Shown in pieces: positions 7,487 to 16,136 of a DNA stretch of 42,196 bases. The translations under genes were made by a program, and so were the position numbers. The notes under the pieces are model-generated. The model was given only the letters and a program-made list of their open reading frames with translations. It did no database searches and was not told where the DNA came from. Every line of letters starts with the position of its first letter. The stretch's first letter is position 1. Source of the DNA: JBBRSD01 sp038245725 (GTDB lineage Bacteria; Actinomycetota; Coriobacteriia; Anaerosomatales; JAAXUF01); NCBI GenBank assembly GCA_038245725.1, contig JBBRSD010000012.1, forward strand, positions 1 through 42,196, written 5' to 3'.

Positions 7487-8950
7487 TTGTCCAAGAACGT
7501 GGCGCGGGGCACGCTGCTGGGCATCGCGGCGCAGGGCTGGCATCTCGTTGCAGCGCTGATGCTGTACGCATTCCTGGCGCGGCGATTCGGGCCATCGGTC
7601 TTCGGCGGCTGGACCGTCGTCCTCTCCGTGCTCGCGTGGTTCGAGATCTTCGTGGTCGCGGGCGCGGTCAAGGTCGCGACGAAAGCCATCAGCGAGTCGC
7701 CGGAGAAGTGCCGTCCGCTCGCGCGTGCCGCGTACGTCGCGCAGATAGGCGTCGCACTCGCGGGCTTCGCGCTCATGGAGGCGCTCGCCGGGCCGATCTC
7801 GTCGGCCCTCGGCAATCCGGCGCTTGCGAACCTGCTGCGAATATCGGCGATCGACATCCCGGCGTTCGCGCTGTTCATGATCGCGTCGGCGATCCTGCTC
7901 GGCGTGCAGCGGTTCGAGCGGCAGGCGTTGGCATGGATCGCATACGCGACGGCGAAGGCGGCTCTCATCGCGGGCCTCGTGCTGGTGGGCTTCTCCGTGC
8001 CGGGCGCGCTCGTCGGCAACGCGCTCGCTTCGCTCGTGGGGTTCGCGGCCGTGTTCGTTCGCACGCAGCCGACGGCTGATGCCGAGTCGCGCGTGACCGA
8101 TCTCGCCCGATGGATGCTGGCGGCCGCAGTGCCCTTCCTCACGCTCGCGCTCATCGAAGGCGTCGGCCAGAGCGTCGACCTGTGGATCGTCTCGGCGACC
8201 ATCGCTGAGAAGACCCTCGTCGGCTTCTACGCCTCTGCCACCGTCCTTGCCGAGATACCGGTGTTCCTGTTCATCGGTCTGAACCGTGTGGTGTTTCCGT
8301 CGGTTGCGCAGGCACGGGCCGGCGGGGACAGCGAGCTCGCCGCTCACTACGCGTTGCAGGCTGTGCGGCTGGCGACGATCGTGACCGTGATGGGGCTGGC
8401 GTTTGTCGCGGTGGTGGGACGGCAGGTCATCTCACTCGTGTACTCGCCCGCATACCTCGGTGCGTTCGTGCCGGTGGTGTTGCTCATGGCGGCCGGGATG
8501 GGCCGTGCGATCCGAGCGACGTGCACGGAGGTGCTCATGGCCGAGAATCGCCGCCGAGAATCGCTCGCGGTCCTCGCCATCACGGTGCTGCTCGAGGTCG
8601 CGCTCGTCGTTGCGGGCGCGCTGCGCTTCGGCATCGCGGGCGCCGCCGCCGGTGCGGCGGCGAGCGCGCTCCTCGCGGCTGGCTGGGGCGCGCTGCTCCT
8701 GCGCGGATCGCTCGGCGCCAGGCCGCTCGCGACGCTGGCGCGCAGCGTCGTGGCTGCCGGTGTGGTTGCGTTCGCGCTCTCGTTCCTGGCACCGGCGCTC
8801 ACAGCATCCACCGGCGTGCTCTTCGCCGAGACGCTCGGGTGGCTCGCCCTTGCGACGGTCGCGTACGCCGTGGTGCTGCGGCTGTTCGGCGAGTTCAGTG
8901 CGAGCGACATCGAGTCGGCCCGGGCGGCGTTTTCGAGGGGGACGCGATGA
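7487..8950 (+). CDS. Polysaccharide flippase (Wzx/MATE-like), about 487 aa
   Basis: Twelve or more hydrophobic helices with few charged interruptions and an N-terminus of the type SKNVARGTLLGIAAQGWHL are typical of lipid-linked oligosaccharide flippases (polysaccharide biosynthesis/MurJ-like). I chose the TTG at 7487 because GGGAGG lies 6 bases upstream. In-frame GTG/ATG codons from 7439 have no ribosome binding site. The product would move a lipid-linked saccharide across the membrane. Its stop codon overlaps the next start as ATGA (8947-8950), indicating translational coupling. Confidence 0.82.
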   Translation: MSKNVARGTLLGIAAQGWHLVAALMLYAFLARRFGPSVFGGWTVVLSVLAWFEIFVVAGAVKVATKAISESPEKCRPLARAAYVAQIGVALAGFALMEALAGPISSALGNPALANLLRISAIDIPAFALFMIASAILLGVQRFERQALAWIAYATAKAALIAGLVLVGFSVPGALVGNALASLVGFAAVFVRTQPTADAESRVTDLARWMLAAAVPFLTLALIEGVGQSVDLWIVSATIAEKTLVGFYASATVLAEIPVFLFIGLNRVVFPSVAQARAGGDSELAAHYALQAVRLATIVTVMGLAFVAVVGRQVISLVYSPAYLGAFVPVVLLMAAGMGRAIRATCTEVLMAENRRRESLAVLAITVLLEVALVVAGALRFGIAGAAAGAAASALLAAGWGALLLRGSLGARPLATLARSVVAAGVVAFALSFLAPALTASTGVLFAETLGWLALATVAYAVVLRLFGEFSASDIESARAAFSRGTR

Positions 8951-9801
8951 GCGGCGGCAGCCGAGAGCGGCGCCTCATCATCAACGCCGACGACTTCGGT
9001 TGGTCGCGAAGCGTGAACCGGGGCATCATCGAGACGCACACCAATGGCATCGTCACGTCGGCGAGCATCCTTGCCGCGGGCACCGACTTCGAGAACGCCG
9101 TCGAGCTTGCTCGCGCCACCCCCAGCCTCGGGCTGGGCGTGCACCTCAACTTCTACCGAGGCACGCCGGTGCTGCCTCCCGAGAGGGTGCGCAGCCTCAT
9201 CGGCGAAGACGGCCGCTTCCTCGGCTCGTGGGAGGCGATCGTCGGCCGGCTCGCGACGGGCCGCTTCGACCTCGCCGAGCTCGAGGCCGAGCTGCGCGCG
9301 GCCATCACGCTCGTGCAGTCCGTGGGCATCACACCGACCCACCTCAACAGCGAGAAGCACCTCCACCTGTGGCCGTCCGCGTTCCAAGTAGTGGCCAAAC
9401 TCGCCGAGGAGTTCGCGATCCCGTGCGTGCGTGTCGTACGGGAGCCGTTCAGCGTGTCGCCGATCCCGCAGGCACTCACGGCTCTCTCGGCGATCGACGC
9501 ACGCGTGGCGCGCACGCGTGGAGTGGCTACGCCGGATGCGACCATCGGCGTCACCGAGGCGCCGACGACGCTCGCCGCCCTTGAGCGGCTGCTCGCGAAA
9601 CCGGCCGGTCACGACGTCGAGCTCGTGGTGCATCCCGGCCACGTTGATGAGGAGTTCCGCGAGATCGGCCGGACGCTGCCCAACCGGCTCGAATGCTCTC
9701 GCGAGGAGGAGCTTGCCGTACTTACAAGCGCGGAAGCACGAGAGCTCGTCGATCGCAGCGAGTACCAGCTCGTGCGTTCGTTGTGCGGGCCAGCAGCCTG
9801 A
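8947..9801 (+). CDS. ChbG/YdjC-family carbohydrate deacetylase, 284 aa
   Basis: The N-terminal INADDFGWSRSVNRGI contains the catalytic/metal-binding Asp-Asp pair of the YdjC/ChbG/HpnK family. A His-containing segment GVHLNFYRGTPV, the HLNSEKHLHLWP motif and a C-terminal VVHPGHVDEEF supply further expected metal-binding histidines. The length fits the family (about 250-290 aa). These enzymes remove acetyl groups from N-acetylated sugars, such as chitooligosaccharides or sugar-lipid intermediates. Here it overlaps the flippase stop by ATGA and probably trims the saccharide made by the same operon. The substrate is inferred from context only. Confidence 0.85.
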   Translation: MSGGSRERRLIINADDFGWSRSVNRGIIETHTNGIVTSASILAAGTDFENAVELARATPSLGLGVHLNFYRGTPVLPPERVRSLIGEDGRFLGSWEAIVGRLATGRFDLAELEAELRAAITLVQSVGITPTHLNSEKHLHLWPSAFQVVAKLAEEFAIPCVRVVREPFSVSPIPQALTALSAIDARVARTRGVATPDATIGVTEAPTTLAALERLLAKPAGHDVELVVHPGHVDEEFREIGRTLPNRLECSREEELAVLTSAEARELVDRSEYQLVRSLCGPAA

Positions 9802-9834
9802 AATGCGCTCGACGTCTTGCCTCGGCCGATGCCG

Positions 9835-11061
9835 TCAGTACCTCGGGATGAGCGCGCCCAGATATGTCCAGTCGGACGTTGTCAGATGCGCCGCCCAGTC
9901 GCTGAGGACCTTCGGCGGCGTGGATGGGTAGTAGGGCGAGGCGATCGCGGTCTGGTACGCCGCAAGGCTTGCCTGCGATGTGTCGACCCGCCAGTCCTGT
10001 GTGTTTGTGGGCCGCTTCTCGAGCGCGTCGAAGTAGACGATGGCTTTGATCCGAGGGTTCTCGGCGATCCGTGAATAGGCGTCTGTGATCCAGGCCGCCT
10101 TGTCGCCACCCTGCTCGACCGTACCTATCTCGGAGAGGCAGATCGGCTTCGGCAGCGTCTGCAGGTAGGCGAGGGGAGCCGCCAACTGACGCGTGTACGA
10201 GCGCCAGCCGCCCTTGGTGGGATCGGTTGTGCCCCAGTTGAAGCCGCTGATCGATGTCCAGTCGACGTACGCGTCGCCGGGGTAGTAGGCGGAGAAGGCG
10301 TTCTGGGGCGTGTCGGGAACGCTGTCGCGGTTGATGCTCCAGACCCACGTGACGTTGTTGGCGCCCTCGGAATCGAAGATGTCGTGCATGCGTCGCCACG
10401 CCTGAACGTACCTGGCAGACGTGTTGGTGTTCACGGTTCCGCCCCACGGGTACCACGTGCCGTTCATCTCATGCATCGGCCGCAGCATGACCGGCCCCCC
10501 GAGGCGCTTGAGCTGCTGTGCCCAACTGCGGATGTAGCCGTCATAGTACCCGGCGGTGATCTCGGACAAGCGGAACTGTGGCTGGTTCGAAGGGTCCACT
10601 AGGAAGTTCGCATCGTAGCCCGGATCCCACGGCTCCCAGGTAATCAAAGGGACAGCGCCGCGACGCATGATCGCGAGGCAGGCGGCCGCATCCGGTTCCG
10701 AGCGGTTGTTCCGTGCCCACGGTTGATACCACATGACGATTGAGGCGGGCTTTCCGGCGACCTTCTCGTATGCGTCTATGAAGGTCATGTCGAACGGTGC
10801 CGGCGGTACGAAGACGCCCTGGTACGCGCCCACCAACGGCGGTTCGACCTTGCCGGCGATCGGCACCTGACGCGTGCCGATCTCCTCGGACGCGACTTCC
10901 GGGTTCATGTTCGCGCCGCTCGCGGCGGGACTGCCTGGGGCGGCCTGCGGCGGCAGCGTGCGTACGAGGCCGCATCCGGCCAAGGCGCCAGTCACGATCA
11001 CTCCGATGACCGCCACAGTCGCCACGAGGACCACTCGCCTGAGTACCGGTCGGCGTCTCAT
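9835..11061 (-). CDS. GH26-family glycoside hydrolase lipoprotein, 408 aa
   Basis: The ATG at 11061 overlaps the stop of the upstream synthase gene as ATGA, which fixes the start. The N-terminal signal ends in the lipobox ALAGC (Cys30), followed by a Pro/Ala/Ser linker, so the enzyme should be tethered outside the membrane. The catalytic domain (about 75-390) is GH26-like. RPMHEMNGTWYPW contains the acid/base Glu198, and ICLSEIG contains the nucleophile Glu311. Trp/Tyr-rich sugar-binding segments are present (MWYQPW, TWEPWDPGY, GFNWGTT). GH26 enzymes mainly cut beta-1,4-mannans, a few cut beta-1,3/1,4-glucans or xylans. Coupling to a processive GT2 suggests a role in trimming or releasing the polymer it makes. 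Confidence 0.85.
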   Translation of the reverse strand: MRRRPVLRRVVLVATVAVIGVIVTGALAGCGLVRTLPPQAAPGSPAASGANMNPEVASEEIGTRQVPIAGKVEPPLVGAYQGVFVPPAPFDMTFIDAYEKVAGKPASIVMWYQPWARNNRSEPDAAACLAIMRRGAVPLITWEPWDPGYDANFLVDPSNQPQFRLSEITAGYYDGYIRSWAQQLKRLGGPVMLRPMHEMNGTWYPWGGTVNTNTSARYVQAWRRMHDIFDSEGANNVTWVWSINRDSVPDTPQNAFSAYYPGDAYVDWTSISGFNWGTTDPTKGGWRSYTRQLAAPLAYLQTLPKPICLSEIGTVEQGGDKAAWITDAYSRIAENPRIKAIVYFDALEKRPTNTQDWRVDTSQASLAAYQTAIASPYYPSTPPKVLSDWAAHLTTSDWTYLGALIPRY

Positions 11062-12662
11062 TCGTTGCTCGATTCCGTTTGAGACTTCGCGGACAAAGCC
11101 GCCTCCCAGTCTGCGATGGCAGGCACCACGGGTGCCGGAGGGTCGAGCCACTCGAGATCATGCACTGCGGCCTCCTCGGCGAGAAGGATGGCCTCGGCGG
11201 GAGCGCGGGCGGGACGGAGCGTCAGGATCACGAAGCCAAGCAGTATCACGAGGTGCGCGACGATCCATGCCACGTTGTTGAAGACAGACGGTGTCACTCC
11301 GTAATGCAAGAATCCAGCGATTGCCGCACCAAACAGCATGACGCTTGTGAGCAAGTGCCAGCGGACAGGTCTGATCGATACGGCGCCGCGCTCCTTCGGA
11401 GTCACCACGAACTTCGCGCTGCCGCCGATGAACGTACTGACCAGCGATTTCATCTGCACGGGGAAGGAGGCCAGCGTGAACCAGAGCGCGTCGAACGTCA
11501 CCTGGAAGTCCGACGCGTAGACGATGGTCAGCAGCGACAGCAGAACGTATGGCAGGAAGTGAGCAGGGTACTCGTTCGGAGTCATGATGGGCCGGATGCC
11601 GCCGAGGAGGAAGAAGACCGGCATCGCGAGATAGATGAGGTACGCCCAACCAGTGAACCAGTAGAGGAACCCGAGCGAATACTGGAGTGCCTGGCCGGCC
11701 GTCATCTTGGCCGAGTAAGGCCGACGCTTGAAGAGGATCTCCAGCCCGCCACGACCCCATCGGAGCTGCTGATTGAAGTAGGCGGAAACGGTCATCGGAC
11801 CGAGGCCCTCCGCGACGACGATGGGGACGTACTCGGACTTGTATCCGTGATCGAGCAGCAGGAGCGACAGTCGCAGGTCCTCGGTGATCGAGTCCTCGGG
11901 AAAACCGCCCACGGCATCGATCGCCGATCGCCGATACACCACGTTCGTGCCGCACGAGAACGCAGCGCCGAACCCGTTCTTGCCGCGCAGGATCGGACCG
12001 TAGAACAGCCCTTGCTGGTCGTGTGCGCCGCCGGAGACCCGGTTGATCCAGCGGTCCCGGTAGACCTGCGGCGTCTGGACGAATGCGATCTTGTCGTCCG
12101 CGAACTGCCCGAGAGTCATCTCCAGGAACTCAGGCTTGGGGACTTGGTCCGCGTCGAACACGGCGAAGAAGTCGACGAAGAGCTGCTCGAGCGCGAAGTT
12201 GATGTTCCCGGCCTTGGCTCCGTTCCTCGACGTTCGATGGAGGTAGCCCACCGGGTACCGGTCGCGCAGGTCTCGGATCTGCGGACTTCCGCCATCGTCA
12301 AGGATCCAGACGCGAACCCGCGGGTGCCGAATCCCCACCGCTCCGGCGACCGTCTTCTCGACCACGCTGAGCGGCTCGCCGCAGACGGTGATGAAGATGT
12401 CGACGTACTCGTTCGACGAAGCGAAGTCGGGGACGCTCACCCTCGGCCATCGCTGCTTGGAGATGGTGATCCAGAAGCCTGTCGATTGCGCGATGTTGAA
12501 GACCTCGGCAGCGACCAGAAATCCATAGAGGATGTGGTTCTCAGGTTTCGCGGCGAATAGCAGCCATCGCAGATAGAAGATCGCCGCTGCGGCCGAGAGG
12601 ACGGCGAGCACCCTGCAGCTTCGGAGGTAGGCTCGTCTGCGCCATGAGGGGATGTCCGTCAT
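11058..12662 (-). CDS. Cellulose-synthase-like processive glycosyltransferase (GT2), 534 aa
   Basis: The ATG at 12662 has GGGAGG upstream and overlaps the preceding stop (ATGA). Transmembrane helices near residues 17-60 are followed by the GT-A domain with the full processive signature: DDGG (122-125), DAD (170-172), TED (260-262) and QQLRW (298-302). Four or five more helices follow (about 320-480). This is the architecture of cellulose, curdlan and mannan synthases, which polymerise and extrude a beta-linked glycan. No PilZ domain is visible at the C-terminus, so any c-di-GMP control must act elsewhere. A reading frame open far upstream is not part of the gene. Confidence 0.88.
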   Translation of the reverse strand: MTDIPSWRRRAYLRSCRVLAVLSAAAAIFYLRWLLFAAKPENHILYGFLVAAEVFNIAQSTGFWITISKQRWPRVSVPDFASSNEYVDIFITVCGEPLSVVEKTVAGAVGIRHPRVRVWILDDGGSPQIRDLRDRYPVGYLHRTSRNGAKAGNINFALEQLFVDFFAVFDADQVPKPEFLEMTLGQFADDKIAFVQTPQVYRDRWINRVSGGAHDQQGLFYGPILRGKNGFGAAFSCGTNVVYRRSAIDAVGGFPEDSITEDLRLSLLLLDHGYKSEYVPIVVAEGLGPMTVSAYFNQQLRWGRGGLEILFKRRPYSAKMTAGQALQYSLGFLYWFTGWAYLIYLAMPVFFLLGGIRPIMTPNEYPAHFLPYVLLSLLTIVYASDFQVTFDALWFTLASFPVQMKSLVSTFIGGSAKFVVTPKERGAVSIRPVRWHLLTSVMLFGAAIAGFLHYGVTPSVFNNVAWIVAHLVILLGFVILTLRPARAPAEAILLAEEAAVHDLEWLDPPAPVVPAIADWEAALSAKSQTESSNE

Positions 12663-14308
12663 TGCCCGCCTCCCTGGCCCAGGAAGAACGGCTTGCGCGT
12701 CCCGCCCTCGTAGAGCGAGACCCTGATGCGATGCAGCTGGACGTCCTCCGTGCGAGAGTAGCCGTTCAGGCGGAACCATTCGACGACGTTCGAACGATCC
12801 TGTGCGATTCGGCTCGTTTCGAGAAACGTCGAGACAAGCCACACGCGTGTCGCCGGGCCCACCTGTTGGCTGAGGTCCTGATACAGGAGTGCCGGGCTGT
12901 TGCGAGGCTTTCCCGAAGGACTGATGACCGGCACCGGCCGCACAGCGAAGTATTCTTCGGGCGGCAAGTAGTACTCGACTATGGACGATGCGTAGTACGG
13001 GACGACCAGGATCACGTCGCCCGGCCGATAGTTGCGGTAGACGGTGCCGGCGGCCTCGCGGTTGTCCCATTTCACGATCGAATTCGGGTTGTATGACTGG
13101 TCTGCATACGCAACGAGCACGACAGCGACCAGCGTGATACAGACTACTTGCAGTACCGGGGTGCGGAACTCCGAGAGCAATCGCGCGAACAAGATCACGA
13201 GCGGCACCGCCACGGCGGTGAAGTAGCGCACCTCGTAGATGGGTTCCCACTGGCCGATGACCGCGATCATGAGGGCGCCGAAGATGCCCGTGTAGATGAG
13301 GAACCACGTTCTGGCCGACGCTCGTCTCACGTGCCCGCTCGCAAGGAAAGCGGCGGTGATGGCGAGCGGCCAGATCGCCGACAGGTTCCTTGTCGCCAGG
13401 TCCGAATGCATACCGAAGAGTGCTTGGCCTGCTGCGAGGATGACTTCGTTGAAGTGCCAACCGGGTGTGGCCGTGTTCCCGTAGCTCAGCGACTGGTAGA
13501 TACCGCCGGTGATCTCCTGATGGCCCAGCACCTTCGGTATCCACCACACGTGCGGCGCGATCACGACCACCATGGAAACCAGCCACGCCTCGGCTTCGGG
13601 GCAGTCCGAGAGAATCCTCCACGGGTGCGACCACCTTGCCGCTGAAAGGCCGAGGACCTGGAGATCGCGCTCGCGGTGGATGATGACGTACGTGAGGACG
13701 AAGAGGCCTTGCGTCACAACAAGGAATGCGAAGAAGTAGTGCGTGAACATGCCTGCGGCCGTCGACAGGGCATACGCCACCCACCAGCGATTCAAGCGGG
13801 TCTCCATCGCCCTGTAGATGCAACCCGTGCTCAGAAGCGCGAAGAAGAGCATGAGCGTGTACATCCGGGCTTCTTGCGAGTACCAGATGAAGAACGGTGA
13901 GAAAGCTACGATCGCCACCGAGAAGACCCCGGCTCGGCGGCCGTAGATCATGGTTCCCACCCAGTAGACGAGGGGCATCGCAATCACGCCGAATAGCAGT
14001 GCGAACGAGCGGACGGAGATCTCGTCCCTGCCCACGTACCGAACCCAGTAGTGCAGCAGGATGTGGAAGAGTGGCGGATGTACGTTCTTCGACATGCGCT
14101 CGAAGATTATCGGCAACGTCCACGACGCTTGCCGCACCGAGGTCGCCTCGTCCAGCCAGAAGCTGCGGGAGTTGAGTGAGAGCAGCCTGAGCAGCGTGCC
14201 GGCGACGGTGATTGCGAGCGTGAGCAGAACGCCTTCCAGACGAGTTGGCTCGCGCGTCCGCTGCCCACGCGGCGCGAGGAGCACACCGGCTCGCCGAACA
14301 GACTCCAT
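12659..14308 (-). CDS. GT-C/ArnT-like membrane glycosyltransferase (GT39-type), 549 aa
   Basis: The ATG at 14308 has GGAGG 5 bases upstream. A GTG at 14353 is in frame but lacks a signal. The first helix is followed by an extracytoplasmic loop with FWLDEATS (Asp53-Glu54), the acidic pair typical of the PMT/ArnT GT39-type family, then a His-Pro-Pro segment (NVHPPLFH) and about ten more helices. A soluble extracytoplasmic C-terminal domain of about 150 residues follows. These enzymes take sugars from polyprenyl-phosphate donors on the outer face. It begins a three-gene coupled operon with the processive GT2 and the GH26 lipoprotein. Confidence 0.82.
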   Translation of the reverse strand: MESVRRAGVLLAPRGQRTREPTRLEGVLLTLAITVAGTLLRLLSLNSRSFWLDEATSVRQASWTLPIIFERMSKNVHPPLFHILLHYWVRYVGRDEISVRSFALLFGVIAMPLVYWVGTMIYGRRAGVFSVAIVAFSPFFIWYSQEARMYTLMLFFALLSTGCIYRAMETRLNRWWVAYALSTAAGMFTHYFFAFLVVTQGLFVLTYVIIHRERDLQVLGLSAARWSHPWRILSDCPEAEAWLVSMVVVIAPHVWWIPKVLGHQEITGGIYQSLSYGNTATPGWHFNEVILAAGQALFGMHSDLATRNLSAIWPLAITAAFLASGHVRRASARTWFLIYTGIFGALMIAVIGQWEPIYEVRYFTAVAVPLVILFARLLSEFRTPVLQVVCITLVAVVLVAYADQSYNPNSIVKWDNREAAGTVYRNYRPGDVILVVPYYASSIVEYYLPPEEYFAVRPVPVISPSGKPRNSPALLYQDLSQQVGPATRVWLVSTFLETSRIAQDRSNVVEWFRLNGYSRTEDVQLHRIRVSLYEGGTRKPFFLGQGGGQ

Positions 14309-14635
14309 GCATGCCTCCGTCGAGATCGCGTCGGTACCGCGGTGGTTGGCCACACGCCTGGCGTTCGCGTGCCGGACGGCCTATTTCACAGCCGACCGAC
14401 CGGCACCCTCGCTTGTAGCATAGCGCCCCATTGCATCGGGCCGCGAGCGATGCCCGAATCGCCGCCTCGACGGGGCGCAGGCATTCACCTTCAGAAATGT
14501 GATCTCCGACACAAATAGTGGCCCCCGCAGTATCAAGTCGGTGGCCATCGCACCGATACAAAGAGTGATGAAATACTCGTCGTCCGGTTGCGCGAGAGCT
14601 TCGCGTATCGGGCAAGTGAGGGCCTCGTAGCCCGC
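14309..14635. other. Divergent intergenic region
   Basis: This region separates the minus-strand glycosyltransferase operon from the riboswitch-controlled GH26 gene. No convincing coding sequence was found in any frame. It must hold both divergent promoters, but no pair of elements stands out. An AATACT hexamer near 14571 is the best -10-like candidate for the plus strand, without a good -35. Confidence 0.4.
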
Positions 14636-14710
14636 ACTCGATAAAGGCAAACCCGTCGCGAGGCGGGGACGCAAAGCCAAGGATCTCCTCGGAGACAGCC
14701 TGGCCGTCGA
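14636..14710 (+). promoter_or_regulatory. Class I cyclic-di-GMP riboswitch (GEMM-I)
   Basis: The conserved core is clear. AAAGGCAAACC is followed by a P2 hairpin (CCCGTC/GGCGGG with a GNRA-type GCGA loop), then GGGACGCAAAGCC, then a P3 hairpin built from GCCA/TGGC, GG/CC and TCTC/GAGA. The P1 stem is probably TCGA near 14638 with TCGA at 14707-14710. Base identities at the GGCAAAC and GACGCAAAGCC positions match the GEMM-I consensus. The aptamer ends about 12 bases before the ATG of the secreted GH26 gene and P1 directly abuts its ribosome binding site, so translational control is the simplest model. Whether c-di-GMP turns the gene on or off cannot be told. Confidence 0.9.
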
Positions 14711-14721
14711 AGGTGAAGGCA

Positions 14722-16017
14722 ATGAACAAGCTCGCAACGGCTATTTTGGTAGCTCTCTCGATAGCGCTCTTCTCGGCGGTGCCGGCGCAGGCGGCGCTAC
14801 GGGTCTCGGCGAAAGCCAAGGTCCAGGCCGGCGGATCGGTCGTCTTCACCGCCAAGACCTCTCTAGCAAGCACCGTGAAGGTCACGGTGTATCGAAGCGG
14901 CAAAGCCGTTCGTACGCTCAAGGCCCACAAAAAGGCGCGACACGTGTACGTCGTCTCGTGGAACAAGCGAGACTCCAGTGGTCGGCTGCTCCCCACGGGG
15001 ACCTACTCATTCAAGGCCAGGGCGGTTGCGCGCTCGACCGCGCGGACCGCGCGCGGCAAGGTGCGGGTGACCACGCCACCACCCACGACGACGCCTACCA
15101 CGACAACCACCCCCACGACGACGGTCACACCGACCACCACGGTCACGCCTACTCCGGTTCCGCTGCCCGCAGCCGCAAGCCGCTGGGCAGGTTTCTACGA
15201 GCCGGGGACGCCGATAAGCATCGACCCGCTCGCCAACCTTGAGTCGCAGATCGGCACCCGGGCCGCGGTAGTGAACTTCTTCGTCGGCGACGACGAGTCG
15301 TTCCCGGCGGCGCGTGTCAGCACGATCAAGCTCCACGGCGCCACCCCGATGATCACGCTTGAGTTCTGGTCGCTCGACGGCCATGGGCTCGCCGCGATCA
15401 ACAACGGCTCCAAGGACGCCTACATCTCGGCGTTCGCCGATGGCGCCAAGGCGGCCGGCTACACGATCTGGCTACGCCCGTTCCACGAGATGAACGGCAA
15501 CTGGTATCCATGGTGCGGAACGGTCGGCACCAATAGTGCCGCACAGCTCATCTCGGCATGGCGGCACGTGCACGATATCTTCGTGAGCCGCGGAGCCACC
15601 AACGTGAAGTTCGTCTGGTGTGTCAACGACAACAGCTCCGGTCCCGTCTCAAACACGATCGAGTCGTATTTCCCCGGCGACGCATACGTTGACTACACGG
15701 CGATCGACCAGTACAACTTCGGGACCTCCGAGACCTGGTCGCACTGGACAGCGTTCGGCAGCGCATTCGCCGATCCGTACACCCGAGTCACCGCGCTGAC
15801 CAGCAAGCCTCTGTTCATCGCCGAGACGGCTTGTTCAGCCCAGGGTGGCGACAAGGCGGCGTGGATCACGGATATGTTCAACCAGATCCGCACGAAGTAC
15901 ACCAAGGTCACGGGTCTGTGCTGGTTCAACGTGCAGGGCACCGCCGAGGACTGGCGTGTCGAGTCCTCGAGTACGAGCCTCAACTCCTTCAAGGCGGCGA
16001 TGGCGCAGGGCTTCTAG
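14722..16017 (+). CDS. Secreted GH26-family glycoside hydrolase with Ig-like domain, 431 aa
   Basis: The ATG at 14722 follows an AAGGTGAAGG ribosome binding site that abuts the riboswitch. A signal peptide is cut after about residue 24 (VPAQA). Residues 25-116 form a FlgD/Ig-like beta domain. Residues 117-149 are a Thr/Pro linker (PTTTP-type repeats). Residues 150-431 are the GH26 domain. RPFHEMNGNWYPW contains the acid/base Glu256, and LFIAETA contains the nucleophile Glu368. Unlike the paralogue at 9835, it has no lipobox and should be released or held by its Ig-like domain. The substrate is probably a beta-mannan or related glycan, possibly the polymer made by the adjacent synthase. Confidence 0.87.
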   Translation: MNKLATAILVALSIALFSAVPAQAALRVSAKAKVQAGGSVVFTAKTSLASTVKVTVYRSGKAVRTLKAHKKARHVYVVSWNKRDSSGRLLPTGTYSFKARAVARSTARTARGKVRVTTPPPTTTPTTTTTPTTTVTPTTTVTPTPVPLPAAASRWAGFYEPGTPISIDPLANLESQIGTRAAVVNFFVGDDESFPAARVSTIKLHGATPMITLEFWSLDGHGLAAINNGSKDAYISAFADGAKAAGYTIWLRPFHEMNGNWYPWCGTVGTNSAAQLISAWRHVHDIFVSRGATNVKFVWCVNDNSSGPVSNTIESYFPGDAYVDYTAIDQYNFGTSETWSHWTAFGSAFADPYTRVTALTSKPLFIAETACSAQGGDKAAWITDMFNQIRTKYTKVTGLCWFNVQGTAEDWRVESSSTSLNSFKAAMAQGF

Positions 16018-16038
16018 CGCGAACCGCAACAAAGACCG

Positions 16039-16082
16039 CGAAGGCACGGGGCGCCGAAAAGGTGTCCGGTGCCTTCGTTTTT
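16039..16082 (+). terminator. Rho-independent terminator
   Basis: CGAAGGCAC (16039-16047) pairs perfectly with GTGCCTTCG (16069-16077). An inner stem GGGCGCC/GGTGTCC, with two G-U pairs and a GAAAA loop, extends it to about 16 base pairs. A run of five T follows. It ends the GH26 transcript and separates it from the next gene. Confidence 0.88.
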
Positions 16083-16136
16083 GCGCTACGCTCATTTCCG
16101 ACGCGGGCCTGTGTGCCGACGACGACAGGGGGAGCT

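Noticed and set aside
6634..8202. Long antisense frames opposite the glycosyltransferase and flippase genes
   Set aside because: They are by-products of the high GC content and have no domain, start signal or plausible codon use.
11058..12662. PilZ domain at the C-terminus of the processive GT2
   Set aside because: No RxxxR or D/NxSxxG motif is present after the last helix.
12663..14996. Very long open frame upstream of the cellulose-synthase-like gene, giving a 1312-residue product
   Set aside because: Only the last 534 residues are protein-like. The upstream part is Arg/Pro/His-rich shadow of the GT-C gene in another frame, and the real ATG has a ribosome binding site and ATGA overlap.
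15061..15180. Repetitive ACG/CCA-rich tract, considered as a tandem repeat or CRISPR-like array
   Set aside because: It encodes a Thr/Pro linker in frame within the GH26 gene, and units vary without spacers.
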